Notes: generated by a model from the sequence alone, not told the origin. A stretch of DNA of 64,000 bases from Axinella damicornis (GCA_963931865.1 OZ007509.1:6154882-6218881), one strand, 5' to 3'. Counted from the first letter of the stretch, positions 45,568 to 57,107 are shown. Made by a program: numbers and translations.

Positions 45568-48500
45568 ATGGATCAGGAAGAAACCGCCGCAATGGGCACG
45601 AAATCGAATTCCGTTGCTGCTCGTGAAAAGAACGACCCGGTGATGTCAGAACACGGAGGCAGTGTGAAGCTGCTAGTGGTCTGCTTCGTGGGTATCTTCG
45701 TGTCATACTTTATATATGGTCTAGTCCAGGAAAAGATGTAAGTTGTGTAGAGTGGAATCAGTCCTAGTTAACAATTTGGCCATTGGTTTGTAGCTACCGT
45801 TTCCGTGACTCATCGACAAGTCACGAAATTTTCCACCCACGAAATTTTCAACCTATAATCGCGCTGTGCAACAAGTAGCTAGTACACTGTACGGCTCTTC
45901 GTAGCTGTACCCTCGTCTGCATCTCGCTGACAGTATCCTCGATTGACAGGATCCTCTATCACCAGCTGTCCCTCGCGTTGTAATCGATAGTTGACTGGAC
46001 CCAGGCGACTAAAAACGAGGCCAGTAACTCTCGCCACACCAAATCGATCAATACCGTTGCCATTCTCGCGTTAGCATGTCAGTTCTTCTCCAACACTGGC
46101 CTCCCACATGTCTCTTACTGACGAACTAGCGTCGCACTCACGCTGTACAGTGAAGCGCAATGTCTGTACTTCGGCCACTAAACTACGTGTACTAATTTTC
46201 ATATTACATCATCCGCGCCGATAGCGCGAACGCGGTGCCACGAAAATTAGAACCACGAAGGCCTTATCACGAAAATTTCCACCCACGAAAATAACCCGCT
46301 ATACGGTATGAGCCAAATTTATGGGTTGTATGCATATGACACAGCGTACAGCCCTGTAGTCTTGTGCCATAATACGATACCTGTATGAAATACAATGGGA
46401 GTTCTCATATCCTCTGATCTGTCCTGGTCCGCACATATTGAAACAGTTGTATCGAAGGCTAGGAAAGCTCTGGGCTGTATCTATAGAAGGTTCTACAGGA
46501 ATGCACATACATCTGTATTAACAAAACTCTATACCACCCTGGTACGCCCATTGCTGTGTGCTGTGGGATCCTCGTCTGGAAAAGGACATTGAAAAAATCG
46601 AGTCTGTGCAAAAGCTAGCTTGTAAGATTTGTACTAAAAACTGGTCAGGCTCATACAGTGACCTCCGGCACATCCTTGGTCTTCCAACCATTTGTGACCG
46701 GCCCGTCGAGTGTTTCTCAAGCTCTGCACTATGTACAAGATCACCAACAACATCTTCTGTTTCCCTGAGAACTTAATTAACCTCCGGTCAGGCTTTCACA
46801 CTCATCCTATGTCAACCCGCTCAGTGTCTGGTAATCTATTGTATCAACCATTTGCATATACAAATTCTTTATTGTATTCCTTCGTTCCCAACACTTGTTA
46901 TCTATGGAATGGCCTACCTTATGGTATTACCTCTTCTTCATCATTTTACTGTTTTAAGTACCGCTTAACCCTTTAAGCCCCATTGACGTCTATAGGCGTC
47001 ATTTAGACCCTATGCACTTGTAGGGCTTCTCGCCAGTCCAAAAAGAGACCAAAAAGTCTTCAGAGGGCCTAGGGACGACTTTAAGGCACGAACTCAAAAC
47101 CCTTCGGCCTGTCGTGGGCGTTTTTTGATTTTAATGAGATTCATTGACCCGAGAATTTTTGATTCTAATGATATTCATAGACCCCACCCAGGGCCTCAAG
47201 AAAACCTGCAAATTGGTGGTGTAAGGTGTGCCATCAGTCAGATCTGGCCCAAGTTTAGGGAAATGCTGGGCGAAAATCCGGCTGACATCCACCTTTGACC
47301 TCCGATTGCTGGCCTTGTGGGGGGTCATGAATATCATTAACGGTATTGCCAGAGGGGTCTCTCCATGTGTGCGGGCCCCACCAAGTTTGGCCGCTGAGGA
47401 GCGAATGCTGTGGGAGAGGAGTACCTACGAAAGTGGTGTGCGCTGAATGCATGAAAATGTGTTGTCTTGGTGGAAAGAATTCGGTGGTTAAAGGGTTAAG
47501 GAGATTTATGTTTGTGTAAATGTTTTGGATGCACCAGTAATAGCTATTGTAGCTAAATGTGTGTCCCTTGCTATTGCATAAAGTCTTTATCCAGTTAAAC
47601 ATGCTGTGTACAATGTCATTTAATTTGTATGTCCTGTTTATGTTGGTTGCATATTCAACTAGCTCTTAGCTATTTATGCATCCTGTTGTATGTAGATTTT
47701 TGTATATGTACAGCAAAAATATTATATAGAAAAAAAAATGTATGTACTACAGTGAAACCATAGATAATAGAGCCAACCTATTATCTATGGTGAAGCCTGC
47801 CTTAGCGGCCACCTGAATAAGGCGGTCACCTCCACATTCCGGTCAGCTTGGGAAAGTCCCAAAATTTGAGCCCATATAGTGGTCACCTGCGTAATGCGTA
47901 ATGCGGTCACGTTGCTCCACCCCAAGCACGCTATAACACACTGCCAATAACGGCCACCGAGTGCGCATGCGCGCGTTGCGTACGTGCACGCATGCGTTTA
48001 ACATTATAGAAGTGCCAAACTGAACTACAAAAATGAAACAATAGTTATTTTACAATACTTGAAGTCCTTAGTTGTCTTCTTCATGGAACTTACTTGAATC
48101 AAAGTTGTTCAGTGTCGCAAGAACCTTTGTAATAAGGTCAATCACACTAAACTTCACATGACCGCTTTAGAGAGGTTTTCTGTAATGCAGCCACCTGTCA
48201 AATATTTTTGCCCCCCAGGTGACCGCATTAGACAGGTTCCACTGTACATAGCTTTATCATGTCAACAAAGAGATTTCTTACATCCCTAATTATAAGGTTT
48301 TGTTTACATGCACACGGTCACAGAACAAAGCGGAAGTTTGGTGATGAGTATTTTCGCTACTTCATGTTCATGGTGGGTATCCAATGTGTCATCAATGCAG
48401 CCTTCGCCAAGTTAGGTAAGTTGGGAACCATCCCAGTGGAGGGAGGGCGGAGGGCACTGGTCATATAATCATGGGGTTCCTATGGGGCTGGGAACCACCC

Positions 48501-51500
48501 CAGCAGCAGAGGGAGGGGGGAGGACACTGGTCATATGATCACAGAATCTGTGGGGGGGGGGGGGGGGGGGGGGGCAAATTACACAGCGCGGAGCCGCGAA
48601 GCGCGGAAAATTTTTTTACGTGTTCTTTCGAGGGACAACTGCACTCCAGGTACGCACATGTCACGTTCGGACCACGAGTCTGAGTCGGCAATGGCGTGCG
48701 TACGTCCAAAGGGAAGACAAGAACATATTACAGCGCTCACAACTTGGCCAGCACGGTGAGTTTCGTAAGACTGTACTGGCAACCAACGTTGAAGAGAGCG
48801 ATCGAGCAATGGCGGCCGACGGCATAACAAAAGTGCTTGTATCTCCACCACCAAGGTGAGTTTCAGCACCAAAATTGTACGGTTGGGACAGTGCATAATA
48901 GCGATCATGAAGGTGTAGTCAGAATCTTCGTACGCCATTCCTATCACTCGAACGACATTATATTACGCGGCACAATTTTCCCCTTACCACGAGTGTAATT
49001 AGCGATCAAAGCCATGGGCGTAGCTAGCAATGTGGCAAGGGAGGCAGTTGCCTCCTCGCTTTTCTGGATAGTCTCGCACACTCCGCGTAAGATGACTTGT
49101 GCGTTCGATCTGATGACAGAGACAGGAGCTAGGCTGACTATGAGCCGGTGTATAGTGCTGCAAGTCTGGGACAGTCACGGCACCGGCATATTGCTGTAGC
49201 ATTTCGAGAGCAACTGTTTGTGCGCACTGCGGATTACGGGTACCCGTTAACCGGAAGTAAAATCTAATTAGCGTGTATACAGGCAGCTGCACGTTAACGC
49301 TGAGGCGCTAGGCCGTTGTGTGTGAAGTTAACTTATCCACGCATTCGACAAAGTTTGTCTCCAAAAAGGTAATTCAGGTGGAAGTAGGCATTTAAATCGC
49401 TGCTAATAACATATATCTAGTGACAGAGCTAGTTTTGGGAGATAGAGTAGACTGTTTCTCGCTGCTAGAGAGGCAAGTCGTCGCCTCACCCATTGTTGAG
49501 CGCCATTTTCCCAGTGTACCTTGATCCCTAGCCGGAGATGCTTGGCGAATTACTTCCATTTATAGCTCTGTCACTAGACATCCATGTCTTCTAGCTGCAT
49601 CCTGAAGCTGAAGGTGCAGTTCTGCACACAACGAGACTCTCGTTGTGTGCAGAACTGCACCTTCAGCAACCAATGATGGTTTGTCGCACCCGTTCAGAAG
49701 TTATACAAGTATGTGGGAGGGGCCAAAGTGTCAAGGTAGCCACGCCTCTGCAGGAAGTTCGTCTTTCAAGCAGTATATAGGAGCTAGGCGGGTCTGAATA
49801 GCAATGTTGTTTTAGTTAACTAAAACTAAAACTATAATGCATTTTAGTATGGCATATTTCACTTTAGTAATTAAAACTAAAACTAAAATGAGGACTGTCT
49901 CAGCCTGTTAATTAAAACTACAACTAAACTAATATGAAAATCACCCAAAAATGTTGGTTACTAAAACTAAAAGAGCCTTTACTAACCCTTTTGAGATTTA
50001 GTAATTAAAACTAAAACTAAACTAAACTATGCGACTTCTACCTAATTAAAACCAAAAACTAAACTATTTCAGTTTTAGATAACTAAAACAACATTGCTGA
50101 ATAGGTTCGAGTCCAGCACCGACTTCGTTCCTAGGCGGCATAAGAATTGTCGTGGATGCATGAATGTAGTTCCACAGTATACGTGGGTACTCGTAACCTT
50201 AAATAACCCTGAGGAAGCGCTCTCATAGCTTCTCTAGGCATTCGACATGCCGTTCCCAGACGCAAAGAAGATTGACCAAGTAACCAGTATATTATACAGA
50301 AACAAAGATAATTGATGTAAAATTAAAATTGTGTAGACTAACTATGTCTGCCTTCAGGCTTTCAGCCCGCGAACGGTCAAGCCACTGCTTAGTGTCGGTA
50401 CTTGCAGTCAGCACAGCTGTAAAGTCCAATCGCCAACGTACCGGAAATCCATTCACGCCTGTACAAATTTATTTACAACGGCACGTATGCGTAACGCGGA
50501 ACATTTCCGGAAGTATACGGTATAACTAAATCTGAAGTAATGAAGTGATCACACAAGAAAGGTTATATCTTCGGATGTGGTGTAGTGATTATAATACTTT
50601 TTGGTATGCAAGCTCAGCTACAGCAGCTCTACACACCAATGCATGTGCAAAGTTTGTAGCTTACTCAGAACGAGAGATATGACCTGACAACTGGAATTGA
50701 GTGAAAATGAGCACCATCTTCACAAAAATTGGTGCCGTTTGCAGTAACCAACTCCTGGACAGCTATTGCAGGTATTTTGTTCAAGAAGTATGAATGCTAT
50801 AGTTAGGGTTTACATCAGTTTCCGTGTTCCAGCAATGCAAATGGTATAAACAGTCCACATAAAATAATGCATGTGGGAATGAGAAAATGTATAGTCACCA
50901 GCATTAACATATGACAGAGAACTCTACATAGAGGCTCTGAAGTCTGTTCTTGAGTCAGCAGATGGTACAGAGCACTTCACACTTCGAGATGAAAGTATAA
51001 AGTGATAGCAAACAGAGTCACCGGCAGATACTATTCTGGTTCAGCTAACAGCGTCCAAAGTTCAACCTGGCCAGTGTAGCTCCTGCTCACTGTTCTGCAA
51101 GAAGAGTAATCCAAGGTACACTCATCCTATAGCAGTGGAAGAATAACAGAGGGAAGGGTACACACTGACCAACACTGAATGCATTAGGACACTATGTGCA
51201 AAACAGCTTGGGAGAAATGTTATCGAACCCACAATAGGATACCAAAGCCAATCAAGGCTAGCACCAAATGCAATATTAAGAGTTGCGCGACCATCCAGTG
51301 TACAGTAAAACCGTAGCACACAGGCTCTAGGAGATGCTCAATAAGAGGGTTATAGCAGAGCCAGGGATACTATAGGGCATATCATTCCCAATTGGGATGT
51401 GTATACTGATCATTACAAAACACTGTGTTTTGACACCATAGAGAGGGTTTGTTTGTTGCCATATGAATCCACAGTACATATGGATGGATTGAGAAGAAGG

Positions 51501-53765
51501 CTGATTGTCAGTGGTATGGGAGGTACCAGTGAACATACATGTAGAAAGCATAGCCTGATAGGCACAATTGGTTCTAAGTGGCTACATGTGGCTAAATGGT
51601 TGCAGGTGCAAGACAGGATGTGCAGCCATTAGTTGTGGCTATAAACAGACACTGAGCACCTGGATGCCACAGCATTATTCGTACCGTTCCATGTGAGAGT
51701 GACAGATGGTTATAAACAGACACTGAGCACCTGGATGCCACAGCATTATCTGTACCGTTGGGGCTCACCTTCCATGTGAGAGTGACAGATCTCGAAGTAG
51801 ACAATATTATAATACAGCAGGAGCACCGGACCAGCAGAAGACGCTGATATTGAGACTGGATGAGAGATGGTGAAGAGCTAGAGGAGGTCATAGAGCATGA
51901 ATCTGGTGATAATAGTGACTATGAATTACAAATATAGCAGCTTTATGTTATTATGTGTATCCACATGTGCATGCTTAAGGTTAGGGGATACTCGTGCGCG
52001 CGCCGTGTGAAATGTATTGGGAAATGCATACTTAAGCTCGCTAACCAAAAATCTCGAGTACGAAGAGCGTGAGCAACTTGATTCTGGCAGTGGAGGTGTG
52101 CTGTCACAAGGTGCAGGGCATGACGGAAGCTTTTTTCGATAGTATAATCCCTGGCAAATTTATCTGCTGTCCCGCTCGAGAAAAGCGGTAAATACGGCTT
52201 TTTGGCGAACTGAACTGCTCGTTTTTGCACGGCTATACAGCGTATCGGTAAAAGCTTCCGTCATGCCCTGCACCTTGTGACAGTGCACCTCCACTGCCAG
52301 AATCAAGTTGCTCACGCTCTTCGTACTCGAGATACTTGGTTAGCGAGCTTAAGTATGCATTTCCCAATACATTTCGCACGGCGTGCGCACGAGTATCCCG
52401 TAACCTTAATCATACTGTATTGAGAGATGATCTGGATCAGGGTTATAAAAGCTGGTGCCATTTCTAGTAACCTTCATCCACAAACTTAAAACTTGCTCTG
52501 CTAGTTCAGTATACCCATAGCTAACTGCTATTAGCCCTAACAGCCGTGTTCCAGCCCCCAGGAAGAAGATACACCCTTGAACACCACTTTTGACCTTACA
52601 AAAAAGGTCAACATCAGCACACTAAATCGCTAATTCTCTTTATGCTCGCCGTCTTCGACCAAGATTAGGTAGCTATTACTACAACCATACTCCTACTTAC
52701 CTCGAAACAGTGTAGCCCGACCCTTCGCCATCTTCGAGGAGAGAAATAACATCCCTTGAACAGCACGATGTAGAAAACGCCATTTTCGGACAGGAAGTGG
52801 CCGTGCGCTGTAATTAAATTCCCGGAAGTTTGTACGTTGGCGATTCGACTGTGTAGTATCAGAGCAGCGGTAAGTCAGTAAGTGAATGCAAGGAAGTCAA
52901 GTTCTCTGGGGGGGCAGTTGCCCCCCCCCCCCCCCCCCCCCCCCCCTGCCCCTATGCTAGGTACGGCCCTGCAGAACCGGAAGCAGTAGTACAGTCAAAC
53001 CTCCGAACAAAGGACACTTTGGGAACAATATATATTCAAGTCTTTTGTCCTTTGTAGAGAGGTTGTCCTCTTCTCGGAGGTTCTAAATGTATTAGAACCA
53101 TAGGCAAACCAATTATTTGGGGACCTTGAAAAGCGTCCTTTGTAGAGGTTTATTATATTGTGTCCCTATCTCGGAGGGTCCACTATCGGAGGTTTGACTA
53201 GTCTGGGTAGGAACTGGCACTGAAAGCTGTGGTCTGGTCTGGGTTCCTGGTGGGGCTCGGAGGGCACTGGTCATATAATCATGAAACCACACTGGAAGCA
53301 GTAGTAGTCTGGGTAGGAACTGACACTGAAAGCTGTGGTCTGGCTGGGTTCCTGGTGGGGCTGGGAACCACCCCAGTCCAACAATCATGGAACCATGCAC
53401 ACTGGAAGCATAGGAGGAGAAACTCTTCCCACATACGGTAGTAGAACTCACTGATGCTTGTCATGATTCATTATTTATGATGTCATACATTAGTTGGTCT
53501 GTCCAATCACTAGTTATAATTTTGTGTTCCCACCTCCTCCCCCCACCCCTCCAACCTCTCTCCACCTCTCTCCCTCTTACCAGTATGTAAGTTCCGAGGT
53601 CTAGAAGTCTCTCTGTCCCCGTTCCGGCTGTTTACACAACTGTCGTTTGTGTATGTTGGAGCCATGGTGGCAAGCAACATTTCGCTGGCCTACATCAGCT
53701 ATCCAACACAGGTGTTGGTGTGTGTTTGTGTGTGTGTGTGGGTGTAAGTGTGTGTGTGTGGGTGT

Positions 53766-53804
<39 letters not shown>

Positions 53805-54636
53805 TGCATGCAACGTCATACACTTCCACTCATCATTTCAAATACCCTTATCACAAAAGGGGACAAGTCACTGTAGAGCCTGCAAGTTATAGTTTCTACC
53901 AGGGTCCTTCTTAACCTGGAACCCACATTCAGTTCTTATTATACCGGTACATGAAAGTGCTTTTCTATGTACCAAATTTACTGGGCATTTCTATGTGCCA
54001 AACTGTACTACACCACAGAGAGCAATGTATTCTTGATTTACTTGTGCAGGCTCTTGGAAAGTCTGCCAAGCCAATTCCCGTTCTTATATTCGGTGTTCTA
54101 CTGGGTCACCGATCCTACCCGCTCCGGAAGTACCTCATTGTGCTGCTGATCGTGGTTGGCGTGGCCTTGTTCCTCTATCAGGATAATGGAGTTAATCAAC
54201 AAGACAATGGAAAGCAGTGGAGATTGTTTCACTTTGTAGGGATCGGAGAACTTCTTGTGGTGAGATGGAGGGGAAGGTAGCATTATAGATTCTCTCATGG
54301 ATAAACATTTATTCAATCAACGTATTCTCCTCCCCCCTCCTCCCTCCCCTCCTTCCTCCTCCCGTCCTCCCTTTCACCTCTCACCCTCCTATTCTCAGTT
54401 CCTCTCCCTGACATTTGATGGACTCACTGGTGTTATCCAGGACAAGTTGAAAGCCAAGCACAGTGTGCATTCCCTGTACATGATGTATGCCTTAAATGTC
54501 TACGCAGCCATCTACCTTGCCATTGGTGAGTGTGTGTGTGTGAGCAGTGTGTGTGTGAGGGAGTAGAGAGGTGTGTGTGTGTGAGGCAGTGTGTGTGTGT
54601 GTGTGTGTGTGTGTGACTGTGTGTGTGTGAGGCCTG

Positions 54637-54691
<55 letters not shown>

Positions 54692-55158
54692 CAGTGTGTG
54701 TGAAGCAGAGCGTGTGTGAGGATGTGTGGTGTGAAGGTAGCCTAGCTCATTCCCAGGCCCCTCCCAGCTTTCCATCACTTGCAGTACGGTTTTCTGTACT
54801 GCAAGCGAGAAAAGCTGGGTGGGAACGAGGCTTGTGTGGAGGAGTATGTGTGTGAGAGGAGACACCTGTGCCTATTGTGTAGACTGTTGGAGTACTTTCC
54901 AGTCAATACACATGTATGCACGTCTGTTTTGTTGTCCCTGCGATGTGGGTACAGGTTTGGTGGTGACGGGTGAGGGAGTCGAGGTGGTGGGGTTTGTACA
55001 GAGGCACCCGACCGTGCTGTTCAACATCATAGTGTTTGGGATAACCAGTGCTGTGGGACAGGTAGGCGTGACTGCTATATTGCGTAATTTGCACCCACAT
55101 TACAGTCATAATAATAGTTAATTATTTCCTCCTTTGCCATAACACGTGCACACACACA

Positions 55159-55229
<71 letters not shown>

Positions 55230-55464
55230 CTTCATATTCACCACCATCACTAACTTTGGTCCTCTGACCTGCTCCATCGTCACGACGACCAGAAAGTTCC
55301 TCACCATCCTTGGCTCTGTACTCATCTTCAGCAACCCACTGCAAGCACGGCAATGGTGGGGTGTGGCCCTGGTATTCCTGGGGCTTGGAATGGACATGTA
55401 TTTTGGACGCCCAGCGAAGTCAAAAGTGAAGAATAATTCAGTGGCAGCATCTTCAACTGTATAG
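45568..55464 (+). CDS. SLC35B1: SLC35B1-type ER nucleotide(-sugar) transporter, seven exons
   Basis: Exons are 45568-45737, 48324-48415, 53584-53711, 54050-54259, 54399-54525, 54955-55061 and 55228-55464. All introns are GT-AG, phases match at every join, and the total is 1,071 nt (356 aa). Recognisable family segments are [20 protein letters not shown] at the N-terminus, [17 protein letters not shown] plus [33 protein letters not shown], and [20 protein letters not shown] plus the GLGMDMYFG tail. SLC35B1 is a polytopic (about ten-helix) ER membrane carrier; human SLC35B1 has been described as an ER ATP/ADP exchanger and as a UDP-galactose transporter homologue. The C-terminus here ([12 protein letters not shown]) lacks the lysine-rich end of the human protein. 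Introns 1 and 2 (2.6 and 5.2 kb) are loaded with mobile elements; introns 3-6 are short and carry GT/CA repeats. Confidence 0.94.
45796..46311. mobile_element. MITE with TACCGTATAGCGGGTTATTTTCG-type ends, SLC35B1 intron 1
   Basis: The right end (inverse) reads TACCGTATAGCGGGTTATTT and on to TTCGTGGGTGGAAATTTTCG. The left end is TACCGTTTCCGTGACTC followed by CACGAAATTTTCCACCCACG. The ends are imperfect inverted repeats. It is non-coding and has a GC-rich interior with CTC/GAG motifs. Confidence 0.65.
46312..47748 (+). pseudogene. LINE 3' fragment interrupted by a piggyBac-like MITE, SLC35B1 intron 1
   Basis: 46395-46964 encodes the C-terminal part of a LINE reverse transcriptase in shifted frames ([35 protein letters not shown], then [17 protein letters not shown]). 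The frame is cut at TTAA (46965-46968) by the MITE and continues after the second TTAA (47496-47499) for a few codons to a stop, followed by a 3' UTR to about 47748. It lies in the same orientation as SLC35B1. Confidence 0.85.
46969..47495 (-). mobile_element. piggyBac-like MITE, copy 2 (527 bp)
   Basis: TTAA borders (46965-46968, 47496-47499) with CCCTTTAAGCCCC and its counterpart inside. It is inverted relative to copy 1 at 10372-10911. Removing the element with one TTAA restores a continuous end of the surrounding LINE frame, which confirms both the element borders and the TTAA duplication. Confidence 0.92.
47749..48247. mobile_element. pogo-like MITE, SLC35B1 intron 1
   Basis: TACAGTGAAACC on the left and GGTTCCACTGTA on the right, with TA at both edges, and internal ACCGCATTAGACAGG/CCTGAATAAGGCGGTCACC words typical of pogo/Tigger-type short elements. 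A 30-bp hairpin (ATAGATAATAGAG and its inverse) sits directly inside the left end. The right end is 76 bp from exon 2. Confidence 0.75.
48416..48640. repeat. Repeat scraps and G-tract at the start of intron 2
   Basis: GGGCACTGGTCATATAATCA and GGGAACCACCCCAG words also occur at 53205-53400. A G-tract of about 24 bp is at 48551-48574, followed by the GC-rich CGCGGAGCCGCGAAGCGCGG word also seen near 11260. Confidence 0.8.
48641..49000 (+). repeat. Exon-like modules in SLC35B1 intron 2
   Basis: Modules 48691-48755 (starts [14 protein letters not shown]) and 48809-48855 (starts [15 protein letters not shown]) both end at a GTGAGTTTC donor. They are followed by TAGTCAGAATCTTCGT and ACGCGGCACAATTTTCCCC, as in the 33-34 kb array. 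Confidence 0.75.
49001..49801. other. Intron 2, unassigned, with a 62-bp perfect hairpin
   Basis: 49605-49666 is a hairpin (GAAGGTGCAGTTCTGCACAC, inverse complement following). The remaining sequence shows no gene. Confidence 0.5.
49802..50096. mobile_element. hAT-like MITE, 295 bp, SLC35B1 intron 2
   Basis: Ends CAATGTTGTTTTAG and CTAAAACAACATTG are inverted. The flanks are a perfect 8-bp direct repeat, CTGAATAG (49794-49801 and 50097-50104), the hAT signature. The interior is built of AACTAAAACTAAA words. It is non-coding. Confidence 0.9.
50105..51974. other. Intron 2, mostly unassigned
   Basis: No gene. One direct duplication of about 58 bp (ATAAACAGACACTGAGCACC at 51642 and 51713). Otherwise nothing recognised. 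Confidence 0.5.
51979..52405. mobile_element. TTAA palindromic MITE, copy 2, intact (427 bp)
   Basis: TTAA (51975-51978) GGTTAGGGGATACTCG at the left and CGAGTATCCCGTAACC TTAA (52406-52409) at the right. It is palindromic through the middle and identical in layout to the interrupted copy at 19591-20852. Confidence 0.9.
52921..52946. repeat. Poly-C tract, about 26 bp
   Basis: Preceded by GGGGGGGCAGTTG, giving a small G/C hairpin. The stretch 52410-52920 of intron 2 holds nothing else I recognise. Confidence 0.93.
52993..53199. mobile_element. pogo-like MITE, SLC35B1 intron 2
   Basis: Ends CAGTCAAACCTCCGA and TCGGAGGTTTGACTAG are inverted, with GGACACTTTGGG and TGTCCCTATCTCGG inside. A weaker relative is at 57172-57365. 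Confidence 0.8.
53203..53420. repeat. Tandem duplication of about 105 bp
   Basis: GTCTGGGTAGGAACTG starts two units at 53201 and 53309, each with GAAAGCTGTGGTCTGG and GTTCCTGGTGGGGCT. Related words are at 48425-48540. Confidence 0.85.
53717..53811. repeat. (GT)n microsatellite, intron 3
   Basis: Begins immediately after the exon 3 donor and runs with interruptions (GGTGTAAGTGTG) to 53811. Confidence 0.95.
54524..54720. repeat. (GT)n microsatellite, intron 5
   Basis: Long interrupted GT tract starting at the exon 5 donor (GTGAGTGTGTGTG), with repeated GTGAGGCAGTGTG words. Confidence 0.95.
54738..54833. mobile_element. 96-bp palindromic MITE of the TAGCCTCGTTCCC family, intron 5
   Basis: TAGCCTAGCTCATTCCCAGG on the left and GGGTGGGAACGAGGCTT on the right, hairpin through GCAGTACGGTTTTCTGTACT. 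Confidence 0.82.
55148..55227. repeat. (CA)n microsatellite forming the exon 7 acceptor
   Basis: A CA tract of about 80 bp runs directly into the 3' splice site CACACAG|AGCTTC. There is no ordinary pyrimidine tract. Confidence 0.95.
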
Positions 55465-55893
55465 GTCTCCGTTTCTGCATCTCAAGTATTCTATTTGTGT
55501 TATACTAACACCTCTGATGCCTGGCATCATTGATTACCAGATTCTCTTTTGCACAACTGCACTACTAGTTTATCACCATAATGCCCAACCTATGGAAAAT
55601 CTGTCTGGTAACATTTACCCACGAGCTAGAGCCTTGGAACGAGGTTAGGTAACATTGGGTAGTTTTGTTGATACTCATTCCACACCTTCAGGCAGGAATT
55701 TGAGACTGCCAATAGAAAAGTTGTATGAAAACGGCACGTGCTTCCGCTGGGCACAAGCTGAGATCTCAAGACTATAGTACTGTTCACATAATTATGGCGC
55801 CGTTGCTACTCTTGCTAGATGTAAGTGGTCGACGTATAATAAGTGCCCTGATTACATTCCCTGCACACTACGCCACTCTAGCTATAAACCGAA
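55465..55893. other. 3' flank of SLC35B1 with a repeat fragment
   Basis: No canonical AATAAA was seen close to the stop. 55648-55790 is a diverged fragment of the end of the 1.6-kb repeat (AACATTGGGTAGTTTTGTTG, as at 39150). Confidence 0.55.
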
Positions 55894-57107
55894 TCAGGAG
55901 CGCATGAGCCGCCGAAGGCGGCGACGCGGCATGTAACTCGCGAGTACCCGTGAGTGCCATCAAGGGCGCATCGACCCTAACGGGAAGAGGGCATGCAACT
56001 CTTGTATTGACTCTGCAAACGGCAAAATCCAAATGCGGCCACCGGATATACTATTTTTAGACATAGGTATGTAACCGTATATGTGAATGAATGCAATTAT
56101 CCGATTACGTGGAATATCGCAGAGCAGGCCAGAGAGCTAGATCGAGCGCGTAGAGTGGATGAATGGACGCCATCCACGTTTTGACGACTGGAAACAACGT
56201 GCCCGTCCGTCCTACATGCGGCAGCAATTGCACACAGGTGCCGTAGGCTTCGCTCGGGACCGTCTCCACTGAATGACACGGTTCGTTGGCGAAACTGAGG
56301 CAAGGAGAAGGCAGTGGTAAGCGCCGTCCAGGGTAACAGCAGTGAGTTTAGGTAAAAGTTCATTGACTTGCTAGAGAATGGATATTTTCAGGAACTGTGG
56401 CTGTGACTAGCGCGGTTAGCGTGCCAGAGCTGCGCGCGCCGCGGATATGAAATAAACAATGTAGCACGTGATTTCTAAAAATAGAATCGATTTGGATTAT
56501 GCCGTTTGCGGAGTTACATGCACTCTCGCCGCCTTCGGCGGCTCGATACGCCCTTGGTGCCATGAAAATACAAATCTGTAGTAGTAATAACTTCCATATT
56601 TGGAAAGCGGAAGCTCATTTAGACGTTGCGTGACGCCTACCGTGCACGTGACTCGTACTTAGCTAGTATAGCAGCATTGTTTTGACAGAGCCACCCGCAA
56701 TGGCGAAGCGTAGACATCGAGAGTGAGCTACCTCAAGCGAAGCGAGTTCGGTTTGAAGAAGGAACTCCACGCCGATCCGAGGGTCGTGCTAGAAGGAAAC
56801 TTCAGCTTGTAGCCTTCAGGAAGTATCTACCCGCAACTTTCTATGCGCGCGCCAGGTGAAGGATTCTCCCATGAGACGCGCTATCAAGCGGAGCGTGACC
56901 GTGCTGAAGTTTGCAAGAGCGAAACAGGCAGGGAATCAGCGAGTGTCAGGACGCCCCTGAAGGCTTGCACGCCAATAAAACTGCCCCCAGAAAACTTATG
57001 ACGTACCCGATCTATTTTCAAACGCGGAAGTACGTAACTAATTTGTATTTACATGGCACTGAAGTTACACGCTCCTTCGCCGCCTTCGGCGGCTCATGCG
57101 CTCCTGA
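55894..57107. mobile_element. 1.2-kb TIR element with GGCGGC-rich ends
   Basis: TCAGGAGCGCATGAGCCGCC and on to GAAGGCGGCGA is inverted at 57077-57107. An inner inverted set (GAGTTACATGC, CGCCGCCTTCGGCGGCTC near 56530 and GTGCCATCAAGGGCGC near 55955) suggests one element nested within another. Short open frames only; no transposase. Confidence 0.72.

Noticed and set aside
50103..50113. tRNA B-box-like GGTTCGAGTCC beside the hAT-like MITE
   Set aside because: No A box at suitable distance even after removing the 295-bp insertion.
53601..55397. His/Thr- or Val/Cys-rich open frames on the GT/CA microsatellites
   Set aside because: Microsatellite translation artefacts overlapping the SLC35B1 introns.
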